From: Candidatus Hadersleviella danica
GTDB taxonomy: Bacteria; Chloroflexota; Anaerolineae; Promineifilales; Promineifilaceae
NCBI GenBank assembly: GCA_016711405.1
Contig: JADJSZ010000009.1
Location: 111,187-175,186 of the forward strand
Length of the DNA stretch: 64,000 bases
Direction of reading: 5' to 3'
Positions 1 through 8,637 of this stretch are shown in pieces. A program made the translations under genes and the position numbers. Position 1 is the stretch's first letter. Every line of letters begins with the position of its first letter. The notes below the pieces were generated by a model. It was not told where the DNA came from, searched no databases, and saw only the letters and a list, made by a program, of their open reading frames with translations.

Positions 1-2588
1 GCAAGGTGGCCGTGGCTGTAGCTGTTGCCGTTGCGGTAGGGGTTGCAGTTTCCGTGGCCGTGGGAGTGGCCGTAATTGTGCCCGTCGAAGTAGGTTCGGG
101 GGTATGGGTGGCCGTGGGGGTGGCGGTCGCTGTACTCGTGGCGGTGGCTGTGTGGGTAGGTGTGGCGGTATTGGTGGGTGTGGCCGTATGCGTTGGTGTC
201 GGGGTGGGTGGTTTGGCCGCTTGGATGCGGTGAATCGTACCCCCAATTGAATTGGCCACGTACAACTCTCCTTCAATATCCTCGCCAAAGCTACTCGTTC
301 TAAAAGTGCCTAGCAGTGTGCCGTGGTTAATGGATTGCCAGCCGCCGTTGCCATCGGGGTGCAATGTCCAAAAACGGCCGGAGCCATAATCGGCAAAAAT
401 GTAGTGCCCATCCAAAACGGGGTAATCGGTTCCCCGATAGACATAGCCCCCCGTGATGGAGAGGTTGCTATTGCTATGGTCATGGACATGAACGGGGAAG
501 GTGTAGTTGCCAATCGGGCCGCAACCAGACAAGTTGAAGGGCGCATTGCCTTCATAGCACCGCCAGCCGTAATTTTCACCGCCCGTGCTGTGGGCGAGTT
601 GGAAATCCACCTCTTCCCAGCTTCCCTGCCCCACATCGCCAATAAACATATGCCCACTTTGGCGGTCAAAGCTGAACCGCCACGGATTGCGTAGCCCCAA
701 AGCCCAAATCTCATCACAAACGCCGCCGGGGCCATCTACAAAGGGGTTGCTAGGGGGAACGGTGTAACCTGTGCCGCTGAGGCCACAATCGGGGGCGGTG
801 CCGCTGGCTTGGTCAACGTCAATGCGCACGATTTTGCCCAGCAAGGTAGTCATGGTTTGGCCAGCGTTGTTGGGGTCGCCGCCGCTTCCCCCATCGCCCA
901 TGGGAATATAGAGATAGCCATCGGGGCCAAATTTGAGGTCGCCTGCGTTGTGGTTGCTAAATGTCTGGTCAATGGTCATCAAAATCTGTTCGCTGGCTGA
1001 GTTGGCGATGTTGGGGTCGGCCGAAACCGTGAAGCGCGAAATGCGCGTATCTCCTGTGCCCGGTGCGGTGTAATTGACGTAGAAATAGCCGTTGTTGGCG
1101 TAATCGGGGTGGAAGGCCAACCCCAACAAGCCGCGCTCAGAGCCTGTGCTGACGGAGATGCTCAGGAAGGGGGTGGCCAAGACGGTGCCATTGCTTTGCA
1201 CGATGCGAATTTGCCCCCCCTGTTGCACCACAAACAACCGCGTATCGGTGATTACACCTGTATTGACGATGCCGATGGGGGTGTTTAGCCCTGAGGCAAA
1301 AGTGGACAAGCTGACGATGGGGGCGGTGGGGGTGATGGTGAAACGGTAAATCGCACCATTGGTGTCGCTGTGTTGGGCGATGTATAGCTCGCCGTTGGCA
1401 TCTTCGCCAAACGCGCTGGGATTGGTGGTGAGTTGGCCGAGGGGGGTGGCATCGCCATTGGGGGCGAGTGACCAGAAGTTGCCGCTACAGTAATCGCCGA
1501 GGATGTAACGGCCGTATAAACTCGGCAACCACGCCCCGCGATAGACATAGCCACCCACCACTGCACAGCCGTTGAAGGTGGTGTTGTCGAAGTGGGGGTA
1601 ATGAAAGAAGGGGGTCTCGTAGTCGCCGAGAGGGCCACAGCCGGCCGTGTCAAACGGCTCCAGTGCTTCGTAGCACCGCCACCCATAATTTTCGCCGCCT
1701 GTGCTGTCGGCCGATTGCTTGTTAATCTCCTCAAACCCGCTTTGCCCCACATCGGCCAGATAAAGGTCGCCTGTGATACGGTCAAAGCTGAACCGCCACG
1801 GGTTGCGGAAGCCAAGTGCCCAAATTTCGTCGCGCACCGTCGGGTCGCCCACAAACGGGTTATCGGGGGGGATGAGGTAGTTGGTGGTGCTAGTCACGCC
1901 CGAAACATCGAGGCGGAGCATTTTGCCCAGCAGGCTATCCCCATCTTGGGACAAATTTTGCGGGTCGCCATTGCCGCCGCCATCGCCCAAGGCGGCATAG
2001 AGATAGCCATCTGGCCCAAAATTGAGGTCGCCGCCGTTGTTGTTGTAGAACGGCTTGGGCACTGTCAGGATTTCAAACTCGCTGTTGGGGTCGGCCGTGT
2101 TGGGATTGCCCGCGCTCACTTCAAAACGGGCAATGCGCACGGAGGTAACGACATTGGGATCGGTGTAGGGGGCGTTGTAATAAACGTAAAAATAGCCATT
2201 ATTGGTGTAATCGGGGTCAAAAGTGAGGCCGAGCAAACCCATTTCGTAAAAATCAAAGGGGTCAATCTTGTCTTGGATGTCGAGGAAGGGGGTGGGCAGC
2301 ACATCGCCATCTTCCTCAATAATCCGAATCAACCCCGCTTGTTCGACAATGAACAAACGGCCGTCGCCCGCGTTGACAATGTCCACGGGGTTGGTAAACC
2401 CATCGGCCACCAAGGTGAGGCCAACGGCCGAGGCGTTGGTGGGGGCACTGGCTACCGCCAATGGAGCTGAAGGCGGCGCGGCCGTGGCCATGCTGGCCAA
2501 CACGGCCCAAATGGCCAAAAAGGGCAATGCGCCAAATAAAAGCCAAACTGGCCACTGGCGTGGGGGGGGGGGGGGTGGTTGTTGTCAT
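1..2588 (-). CDS. Secreted glucose/sorbosone dehydrogenase-like protein, two tandem domains, partial at left edge
   Basis: Translating the minus strand gives a signal peptide (LLFGALPFLAIWAVLASM) and then two successive GSDH (PF07995-like) six-bladed propeller domains, about 2430-1330 and 1330-235. Each has the family landmarks: GDGGS, LLGK(M/I)(L/V)R(L/I)DV, NPF, EIWALG(F/L)RNPWRFSFDR and GDVGQ. In the family these enzymes oxidise aldose sugars with PQQ outside the cytoplasm; whether both copies bind PQQ cannot be told. After domain 2 comes a Thr/Pro/Ala-rich linker (1-235), typical of Chloroflexota surface proteins, and the frame runs off the window. The likely ATG at 2588 is followed by a 14-base C tract (2562-2575 on the plus strand) that puts the ATG one base out of frame with the signal peptide; 13 C would restore it. 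The downstream frame looks uninterrupted. Family call is firm, the start uncertain. Confidence 0.85.
2562..2575. repeat. 14-base G/C homopolymer at start of the dehydrogenase gene
   Basis: Fourteen consecutive G on the plus strand lie between the only plausible ATG (2586-2588) and the signal-peptide codons of the minus-strand dehydrogenase gene. The count is one more than needed for an open frame, so the tract could switch expression by slippage, or could be a miscalled homopolymer. Confidence 0.8.
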
Positions 2589-2604
2589 AGTTTTTTAGGG
2601 GGGC

Positions 2605-2663
2605 AGAGGAGCAGGGGAGCAGAGGAGATTATTCCGCAATCCGCAATCCCCATTCCGCATTCC
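2605..2663. repeat. Octad and heptad short tandem repeats
   Basis: At 2605-2630 there is a period-8 run (GAGGAGCA, GGGGAGCA, GAGGAGAT). At 2631-2663 there is a period-7 run of ATTCCGCA/ATCCCCA-type units that ends one base before the stop codon of the peroxidase gene. It is one of many such runs in the intergenic spaces of this window. Confidence 0.8.
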
Positions 2664-4049
2664 TTACTTCTCCGTCAGGCTTTCCAAGAAGGCGACGAGT
2701 TGGCGCACTTGTCTGTTGGAGAGCGGTTCGGCGGGGGGGAGGAGGGGGCTGAGGGTGGCGAGGATATTTTTGTGGGTCACGGCCGCGTCTTGCAACGTGC
2801 GGCGCAATTCGGGGGGCAGATGTTCGCCTGTGTAGGCGGGCAACGCCGTGGCGGGGTCGAGGTGGTGGCGCACCACTTCCTCGAGGGAGGCATACGCCCC
2901 GTTGTGGAACCACGGCCCTGTCTGCCCCACTTGGCGCAGAGAGGGGGTGCGGAAAGCGAATTGGTCGGCCGGGTTTTGGGTGGTGCGGTAACGGCCGTAA
3001 TCGAGCGGGGCAATCTCATCGGTGCCGGGGCCAAATTGGGGCACGCCGATGTTGTGGAATTGCAAATCGGTGAAGAGCGGCCCCGTATGGCAACTGGCGC
3101 AATTGGCTGTGCCAAAGAAGAGCAATGCCCCCTGTTTGGCTTCGCTATCCAGCGCGGCCTCATCGCCCGCCAAATAGCGATCCCACGGGGTATCGGCCGC
3201 TACAAATTCGGCCGCTTGGTAGGCCGACAGGGCGTTGGCCACATGGGCGATGGTGAGTTGGTCGGCGGGGGTGTCGGGATAGGCAGACGCAAAGAGGGGG
3301 GCATACTCAGGCTGGTTGGCCAGCCGCACCATGAGCGCCTCCCAGACGAGGGGCATGTCGGCGGCCGTGTTGCCAATTTCGGCCAACTCATTGGGCTGGC
3401 CGTAAATGTCCACATCGCCCCACCCCACCCGTTGGTCGGGCAAATCTTCGGGGTTTTGCCCCGGTTGCAACACATAGCCCGCCACGTTGTACACGCCACC
3501 GCGCATTTCGTGGCGCGAGGCAAGGGCGATGAGGCTTTGCACGGCCAAGGCGTTGGCCAAACCGCTGGGCAGATATTCCCCAGCGGGGGAGGTGAAGCCT
3601 GTTTCGGCCGTGCCACTGACGCGGCCGTCCCAAAACATGGTTACCCATTCGGCAGACCCCCTGTTGAAGAGGTCGAGCGTGTTGTGGGGCACAAATTGGC
3701 GGCCGTCGCCGAGGGTGCGTTGGGGGGCATCGCCTTGGCCGCCCGTGCCAATGGCCAGCGGCAAACCATCACTCAGACCGAGGGCGATGTTGTGGCAGGT
3801 GGAGCAGGAGGTGTCCCTGTTGCCGCTCAGTTCGCGGTCGAAGAACAGTTTTTCGCCGAGGGCGACGAGGGCAGGGTTTGTGGTGGTGGGCAGGCTTAGG
3901 GGGTGCAAGTTGCGCTCTTGCACGAGTTGGCGGAGTTGTTGGTCGGCCGTTTGGGCGGCCGTGCGCCGGGCTTGGAAGAGGGCGAAGAGCGCGACAGTGG
4001 CCAACAGGCCAAGGACGAAGAGAATGGTTGGGGTACGTCTCAGAAGCAT
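2664..4049 (-). CDS. Di-haem cytochrome c peroxidase (MauG/CcpA family)
   Basis: A 461-residue exported protein. The chosen ATG at 4049 gives MLLRRTPTILFVLG followed by a hydrophobic signal/anchor; the reading frame stays open to 4244, but that extension is unlike a leader. Two CxxCH haem sites are visible, CSTCH (about residue 100) and CASCH (about residue 305), the layout of bacterial di-haem peroxidases that reduce H2O2 with electrons from small cytochromes in the periplasm. Family landmarks include LGEKLFFDRELSGN near the first haem, a FRTPSLR segment, and WFHNGAYASLEEVVRHH near the C terminus. Length fits the family or is slightly long. It is followed within 80 bases by the dehydrogenase gene on the same strand; a functional link is possible but unproven. 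No frameshift seen. Confidence 0.9.
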   Translation of the reverse strand: MLLRRTPTILFVLGLLATVALFALFQARRTAAQTADQQLRQLVQERNLHPLSLPTTTNPALVALGEKLFFDRELSGNRDTSCSTCHNIALGLSDGLPLAIGTGGQGDAPQRTLGDGRQFVPHNTLDLFNRGSAEWVTMFWDGRVSGTAETGFTSPAGEYLPSGLANALAVQSLIALASRHEMRGGVYNVAGYVLQPGQNPEDLPDQRVGWGDVDIYGQPNELAEIGNTAADMPLVWEALMVRLANQPEYAPLFASAYPDTPADQLTIAHVANALSAYQAAEFVAADTPWDRYLAGDEAALDSEAKQGALLFFGTANCASCHTGPLFTDLQFHNIGVPQFGPGTDEIAPLDYGRYRTTQNPADQFAFRTPSLRQVGQTGPWFHNGAYASLEEVVRHHLDPATALPAYTGEHLPPELRRTLQDAAVTHKNILATLSPLLPPAEPLSNRQVRQLVAFLESLTEK

Positions 4050-4155
4050 GGGCGCAAGTATAGCAAAAACGGAGAGAGTGTAGAGATAGAGATAGAAGGT
4101 TTCTTGGTTGGCCAAACAACCACGTTTCCTCTGATTGACTGACAAATTCGGACGA

Positions 4156-4200
4156 GGGACAAGGGACTGTAGGTCACAAACGTCCCAAGTCCCTTGTCCC
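4156..4200. repeat. Inverted repeat with 13-bp perfect arms
   Basis: GGGACAAGGGACT (4156-4168) is matched by its complement AGTCCCTTGTCCC (4188-4200) with a 19-base loop. It lies between the peptidase and peroxidase genes, upstream of the latter. A related GGACAAGG/CCTTGTCC pair occurs at 35703-35732, so it is a dispersed element. It could also act as a terminator for the peptidase gene, although there is no clear T-run. Confidence 0.7.
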
Positions 4201-4338
4201 CAGTCAAAATTTGCGAAGTTGCTCTCCCGAGGGCAGTGAACCATTCCCTCTCGACTAATTTTGCCTTTTAGCTCTTTTGCCCTTTTGCAATAAAGCCTTT
4301 TTTCAGGGTACTCAGCTACTATGAACCAAATTCAGGGG

Positions 4339-5527
4339 CTATTGCTCCGCACCCAATAATTGGAGGGCTTCTTCTAACTGGGTATCTACGAATGGCTCGC
4401 CAGGTGGTGTGTCGGGCAAGGCCACCGAAACATCGGGCACAAGGCCGACGGTGTGAACCCAATTGCCATCGGGCGTGAGCCAACGGGCAGTGGTCAGGCG
4501 CAACCCGCCGCCGTTGCTCAGGCTGAGCCAGTTTTGGACGGTGCCTTTGCCGTAGGTGGTTTGGCCGACGAGTGTACCACGGCCGTGGTCGCGAATGGCC
4601 CCCGCCAACACCTCCGAGGCACTGGCACTCCCTTCATCTACCAGCACCACCAGCGGCACATCTTGCGCCAAGCCCGAATCCGTCGCCTCAAAGAGTTGCT
4701 CCTCCCCTGTGCCAAAGCGTTCGATGAGGACGACGCTTTCGGGCAAAAATTGGTCGGCGACTTGCACCACGGTGTATAAGCCCCCACCGGGGTTGCCGCG
4801 CAAGTCGAGAATGAGGCCAGTTGGGTTTTGAGCCATTAAGGTGGTCAGGGTTTCTTCAAGCTCGGCCGTGGTTTTATCGGCAAAGCGGCTGAGGCGCACA
4901 TAGGCGATGTTGTTCTCGAGCATTTCGCCGCGCACGCTGGGAATGTTGATTTTGGCGCGGGTTATCGTAATCTCAAATGGTTCCCCGTCTCGTTCGATGA
5001 CGAGGCGGACTTCGGTTCCCGCAGGCCCGCGCACGAGTGCGGCGGCTTCGCTGACATCCATGCCTGTCAAATCTACTCCATCGGCACTGCGAATAATGTC
5101 ACGCGGCCGTAGCCCGGCCGCTTCGGCGGGCGACCCCTCAAACGGGGAAACAATCGTGATGTTGCCCTCATTGCTTTCCACCTCTGCGCCAATGCCTTGG
5201 AACTCCTGTTCCATCTGTTGCCGCGACGCTTCCTCTTCTTCAGGGGTCAGGTAGGCGGTATGCTCATCTTCCAGTGTGGCCAACATGCCTGTAATGGCTC
5301 CTTCGATGAGTTGTTCGGGGGGGATGGGTTGGCTGTAAAATTCGCGATTAATCGCGTCCCAGCTTTCCCAAAAGGGTAAAAACTGTTCGCGCAACTCAGG
5401 GGTGTCTCACTGGGCAAACCCATCAGGCTTATGGGTGTCCATTGGGCTTGCCCCACAAAATAACCGCCCCAAAAAAGAGGACGGCCCAAAACAGGAATGT
5501 GACGGCTTCGGTGGCAAAACGTTTCAT
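4339..5527 (-). CDS. C-terminal processing peptidase (S41 family, CtpA/Prc-like), two N-terminal frameshifts
   Basis: Membrane-anchored, periplasm-facing serine protease. The N terminus MKRFATEAVTFLFWAVLFF (ATG at 5527) is a membrane segment. Next come the stretch WTPISLMGLPSE and LREQFLPFWESWDAINREFY, typical of the family, then a PDZ domain (GIGAEVE through GLRPRDII) and the S41 core. The catalytic Ser lies in GSASASEVLAGAI and the Lys in TTYGKGTVQ. Members cleave near the C termini of exported or misfolded proteins. The conserved N terminus is spread over three frames: one break lies in a T/G run near 5470 and one in a C run near 5405. These look like homopolymer indels, because every piece matches the family in order. 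From 5394 to 4339 the frame is intact (351 codons). Confidence 0.85.
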
Positions 5528-5532
5528 AGGGT

Positions 5533-5618
5533 TTAGTCTCTCAGTCTCTCAGTCTCTCAGTCTTTGAGCTTGTTAACGAATGAGCTTATGGCTTACAGCT
5601 TACAGCTTATGGCTTAAT
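5533..5618. repeat. Octad (TCTCAGTC) and heptad (GCTTACA/GCTTATG) tandem repeats
   Basis: A period-8 run of TCTCAGTC at about 5533-5566 is followed by a period-7 run of GCTTACA/GCTTATG at about 5583-5615. The run lies just upstream of the peptidase start on the complementary strand, in the divergent gap before the glycosyltransferase. Confidence 0.8.
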
Positions 5619-5749
5619 TGTGTTAGAATTTCGGCCGCTTAAACGGTGGGGATGCAGAGGTAATTCGGTGGTTGGTCAATTGTAATTCAGCGACTAGCAA
5701 GTGGTAAGGTAGGGGTATCAATTACAACGAATTGCTAAGAATTAGGGGG

Positions 5750-5832
5750 AGTTATTGGTTACTGGTTATTCGCTATTAGTTATTTGTGCCAGCTACCCCT
5801 TTGTTCATTGTTCATTACTCCTTGTTCATTGC
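5750..5832. repeat. Heptad repeats TTATTGG / GTTCATT before the glycosyltransferase start
   Basis: Two period-7 runs are visible, TTATTGG/TTACTGG/TTATTCG at about 5752-5788 and GTTCATT repeats at about 5801-5830. The second ends a few bases before the ATG at 5836, leaving no normal ribosome-binding site. Confidence 0.75.
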
Positions 5833-5835
5833 CTT

Positions 5836-6722
5836 ATGGATTTAGCCATTGTGATTGTTAGTTATAATGTGCGGGAGCTGTTGCGCCGCTGTTTGGAGAC
5901 AGTGCAGGCCAGCACGGCCGTCACTTTCTCCGTGGCCGTGGTGGATAATGCCTCGGCCGATGGCACGGCCGAGATGGTGCGCGACCAATTCCCCCAAGTG
6001 CAGTTTATTGGCAACACGGATAACGTGGGCTACCCGGCCGCCAACAACCAAGGCTTGCGCCTCCTCGGCGTGGAAGGCGCACATCCCCCCCGCTACAGCC
6101 TCCTGCTCAACCCCGACACCGAATTACCCCCTGATGGGCTGGCTGAAATGGTGCGCTACATGGATGAAAACCCCCGCGTGGGGGTGGTTGGCCCCAAACT
6201 GGTTTTGCCCAACGGCCAACTCGATATGGCTTGTCGCCGGGCGTTTCCGTCGCCGGCCGTTTCCATTTACCGCATGGTCGGCCTCAGTCGGCTGTTCCCC
6301 CAATCGCCGCGCTTCGGCCGCTACAACATGACCTTTTGGACGAGAACAAGTTGGCCGAGGTGGATTCGGTGGTGGGCGCGTTTATGATGGTGCGCACGGC
6401 CGCGCTCCGCCAAGTGGGCTTGCTCGATGAGCTATTTTGGATGTATGGCGAAGATTTGGACTGGGCCAAACGCATCAAAGACGCGGGCTGGCAGGTCATC
6501 TACAACCCCAGCGTGACCGTTTTGCACGTCAAACGCGCCTCCAGCAAGCAAAACCCCCGTGCCCAGCGCGAGTTTTACCGCGCCATGCCCCTCTTCTACT
6601 ATAAACATTACCGCGACCAAACCCCCTTCTGGCTCCACTGGCTCATCCTCGCGGGTCTCGCCCTGCGCGGCGGCCGTGCCCTTTGGCCCGATTTGCGCGA
6701 TTACAGAAGCCGTAAGCTGTAA
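5836..6722 (+). CDS. GT2 family glycosyltransferase (rhamnosyltransferase-like), one frameshift
   Basis: Cytoplasmic or membrane-associated GT-A glycosyltransferase that would transfer a sugar from an NDP-sugar to a lipid-linked glycan. MDLAIVIVSYNVRELLRRC starts the Rossmann half; VVDNASADGT and GYPAANNQG are classic GT2 motifs. LLLNPDTELPP carries the DxD-like metal site, and YGEDLDWAKRI near the C terminus is the acceptor/base region. The length of about 295 residues is normal. A break near 6335 in a T run (YNMTF then LDENKLAEVDSVVGAFM) suggests one missing T. The ATG at 5836 is preferred over upstream codons because homology starts there. First gene of the exopolysaccharide run. Confidence 0.88.
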
Positions 6723-6768
6723 GCCAATCCGCAATCCGCATTCCCCATTCCGCAATCCCCATTTTCCC
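6723..6768. repeat. Heptad repeat ATCCGCA/ATCCCCA
   Basis: A period-7 run of ATCCGCA, ATTCCCC and ATTCCGC units fills nearly the whole gap between the GT2 gene and the sugar transferase gene. The same heptad family recurs at 2631, 12084, 13184 and 15800. Confidence 0.85.
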
Positions 6769-6769
6769 C

Positions 6770-8176
6770 ATGTCTACTCAGAAAATCCGCAATTGGTACG
6801 CCTTTTCACTCGTCGTGCTCGATGCCCTGATGATAGGGCTGGCTTTTGGGCTGGCTTATGTCGTGCGCGTGCGGTGGGCGTGGCCCAATGAATTAACGGC
6901 CGAAGCTCTGCCTTTTGCCAACTACATCGGCATGATGACTCTCCAAGTGGTGTGCGTCCTCGCCCTGCTTTTCTTTAACCAGCAATACTACATCCCCCGT
7001 GCAGTCTCCCGTGTGGACCAATTTTATGCCGTTGTCGCGGCCGTTACGATTGGCACGTTGCTGGCGGTGGCGGTCTCGGTCTTCCTCTTCAGCAGTGATT
7101 TTGAGTTTCCACGGGCGATGATTGTCTATGCGTGGCTGTTTGGCATTGTCCTGATTATCATCGGCCGTACCTTGCACCAAGCGGTGCGCGGCTGGTTGCT
7201 AAATCGCGGACTCGGCAAAGACCGCATCCTCATTATCGGTTCGGGTGAAATGGCACGCGCCATTTTGCAACGGATTATCTGGTCGCCCCAACTCGGCTAT
7301 GAGGTGATTGGCATTGTCAATGGGAATGACACGGCCGAATCCATGCTCGGCGTGCCCATGCTGGGAACCACCCAAGATTTGCCCGAACTCATCGAAAAGC
7401 ACCGCATCAACGAAGTGATTATCGCCATGCCCGAGAAAGGGCATCGCGAAACTGTGCGGATTATCGCCCTCTGCGAGCGGGGGCAAGTTTCCATCAAAGT
7501 CTTCCCCGATATTTTCCAATTTGTGGCCACCCAACCCACCATTGGCGACTTAGGGGGTCTGCCGCTGATTTCCGTGCGTGATTATGCCATGCGCGGCTAC
7601 TTGCTTGTCTTCAAGCGGTTGATAGACATTTTGGGGGCTTTGGTTGGCCTTATTTTCCTATCGCCCCTGATGATGCTTCTCGGGTTGGCCATCAAACTGG
7701 AATCGCCGGGGGCTGTTTTCTTTGTGCAAGAGCGTATGGGCCTAGACGGCCAGCCGTTTCGCATTCTCAAATTTCGCTCCATGCGCACCGATGCGGAAAA
7801 ACACGGCCCCGGCTGGACGGTGGCTAACGACCCGCGCCAGACAAGGCTCGGCCGTTTTATTCGTCAAGTGGAGCTGGATGAAGTGCCCCAACTGATTAAC
7901 GTCTTGCTGGGCGAGATGAGTTTGGTTGGCCCCCGCCCCGAGCAGGTGCATTACGTGCAAGAGTTTCGCGACACAGTGCCCCGCTACATGGATCGCCACC
8001 GCGCCAAAGCGGGCATGACGGGTTGGGCACAGGTCAATGGCCTGCGTGGCGATACCTCTATCAGCGAGCGGACGAAATTTGACTTGTGGTACATCGAAAA
8101 TTGGTCGCTGTTGCTGGATATGACGATTATGCTTCGCACGCTGTGGCAAATTTTCAACGGCCGTGGCAACCGCTGA
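6770..8176 (+). CDS. Undecaprenyl-phosphate glycosyl-1-phosphate transferase (WcaJ/WbaP-like)
   Basis: Priming enzyme of exopolysaccharide assembly: it moves a sugar-1-phosphate from an NDP-sugar onto undecaprenyl phosphate at the inner face of the membrane. The 468 residues have four N-terminal membrane helices, a Rossmann-like CoA_binding_3 domain (ILIIGSGEMARAIL, about 155-170), a membrane re-entrant helix (LVFKRLIDILGALVGLIFL) and the Bac_transf catalytic domain. The core motifs KFRSMRTDAE, DEVPQLINVLLGEMSLVGPRPE and AKAGMTGWAQVNGLRGDTS are intact. Frame and length are normal. The ATG follows a heptad-repeat spacer rather than a strong Shine-Dalgarno site. Sits with glycosyltransferases and sugar-nucleotide enzymes. 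Confidence 0.93.
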   Translation: MSTQKIRNWYAFSLVVLDALMIGLAFGLAYVVRVRWAWPNELTAEALPFANYIGMMTLQVVCVLALLFFNQQYYIPRAVSRVDQFYAVVAAVTIGTLLAVAVSVFLFSSDFEFPRAMIVYAWLFGIVLIIIGRTLHQAVRGWLLNRGLGKDRILIIGSGEMARAILQRIIWSPQLGYEVIGIVNGNDTAESMLGVPMLGTTQDLPELIEKHRINEVIIAMPEKGHRETVRIIALCERGQVSIKVFPDIFQFVATQPTIGDLGGLPLISVRDYAMRGYLLVFKRLIDILGALVGLIFLSPLMMLLGLAIKLESPGAVFFVQERMGLDGQPFRILKFRSMRTDAEKHGPGWTVANDPRQTRLGRFIRQVELDEVPQLINVLLGEMSLVGPRPEQVHYVQEFRDTVPRYMDRHRAKAGMTGWAQVNGLRGDTSISERTKFDLWYIENWSLLLDMTIMLRTLWQIFNGRGNR

Positions 8177-8198
8177 TTAAATCAAGAGGCACTGAGTT

Positions 8199-8365
8199 AG
8201 GAACGCCAAGTTTTTAACCTTAACAAATGGATTGAGCAGGTTTTCTTTCAACGCCAAGTCGCAAAGATGCAGGGGCAAGCTCTTGAACCCTTTGCGTCTT
8301 TGCGCCTTCGCGGCTTTGCGTTAAAAAAAGAGATTCGTTCACCTTATTTACGTGCTAATCCTTAA
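8199..8365. repeat. ~150-bp dispersed intergenic element, copy 1
   Basis: AACGCCAAG, then TTTTTAACC.TTAACAAATGG, then a CTTTGCGTC/CTTTGCGCC/CTTCGCGG/CTTTGCGTT period-8/9 block, then AAAAAA and CGTGCTAATCCT. The same order recurs at 49124-49270 and 53153-53277, and partly at 29405-29500. Complementary CGCAAAG and CTTTGCG blocks could fold together. No ORF within. Confidence 0.75.
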
Positions 8366-8409
8366 TGTGGGCGTAGTGGCGCAATCTATTGCGCTCCTAC
8401 GCCCACATT
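8364..8409. repeat. Long imperfect palindrome (22-bp arms)
   Basis: The left arm 8364-8385 and right arm 8388-8409 are complementary except at two positions, with a 2-base spacer. The core GTAGTGGCGCAAT is shared with perfect palindromes at 21927 and 42456, so this is a dispersed palindromic element. The remaining gap to 8637 shows only a weak TATAAT-like hexamer at 8520 and no gene. Confidence 0.85.
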
Positions 8410-8637
8410 TTGTTTCGGCAATTACTAACTTCCCGCTCTTTGGGCTTGTTAATAGAATCATAACCTAACCTTAACTGAACAAAATTGAAAAGTAAGTATC
8501 GCCGTAAGCAAAATGGGCGTATAATCTAAGTAGTACCGAAGTCATGTTAACCTAAACGTTTCTTCTCGGGATCCTGCCACCCGACCGTCTAACCCAATTC
8601 TAAATTGTCTTTATCTAGCTCGTAGGGAGAGAAGTTT

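Noticed and set aside
6..233. Plus-strand frame encoding (AV)n-rich peptide
   Set aside because: It is the antisense of a Thr/Pro/Ala linker of the minus-strand dehydrogenase gene; the other strand has homology and this one none.
1592..2470. Long plus-strand frames over the dehydrogenase, peroxidase and surface genes
   Set aside because: High-GC shadows: no homology, no leaders, and the opposite strand has complete family motifs.
8497..8525. Sigma-70 promoter before the pelF-like gene (TATAAT at 8520)
   Set aside because: No acceptable -35 box at 16-18 bases; not listed as a feature.
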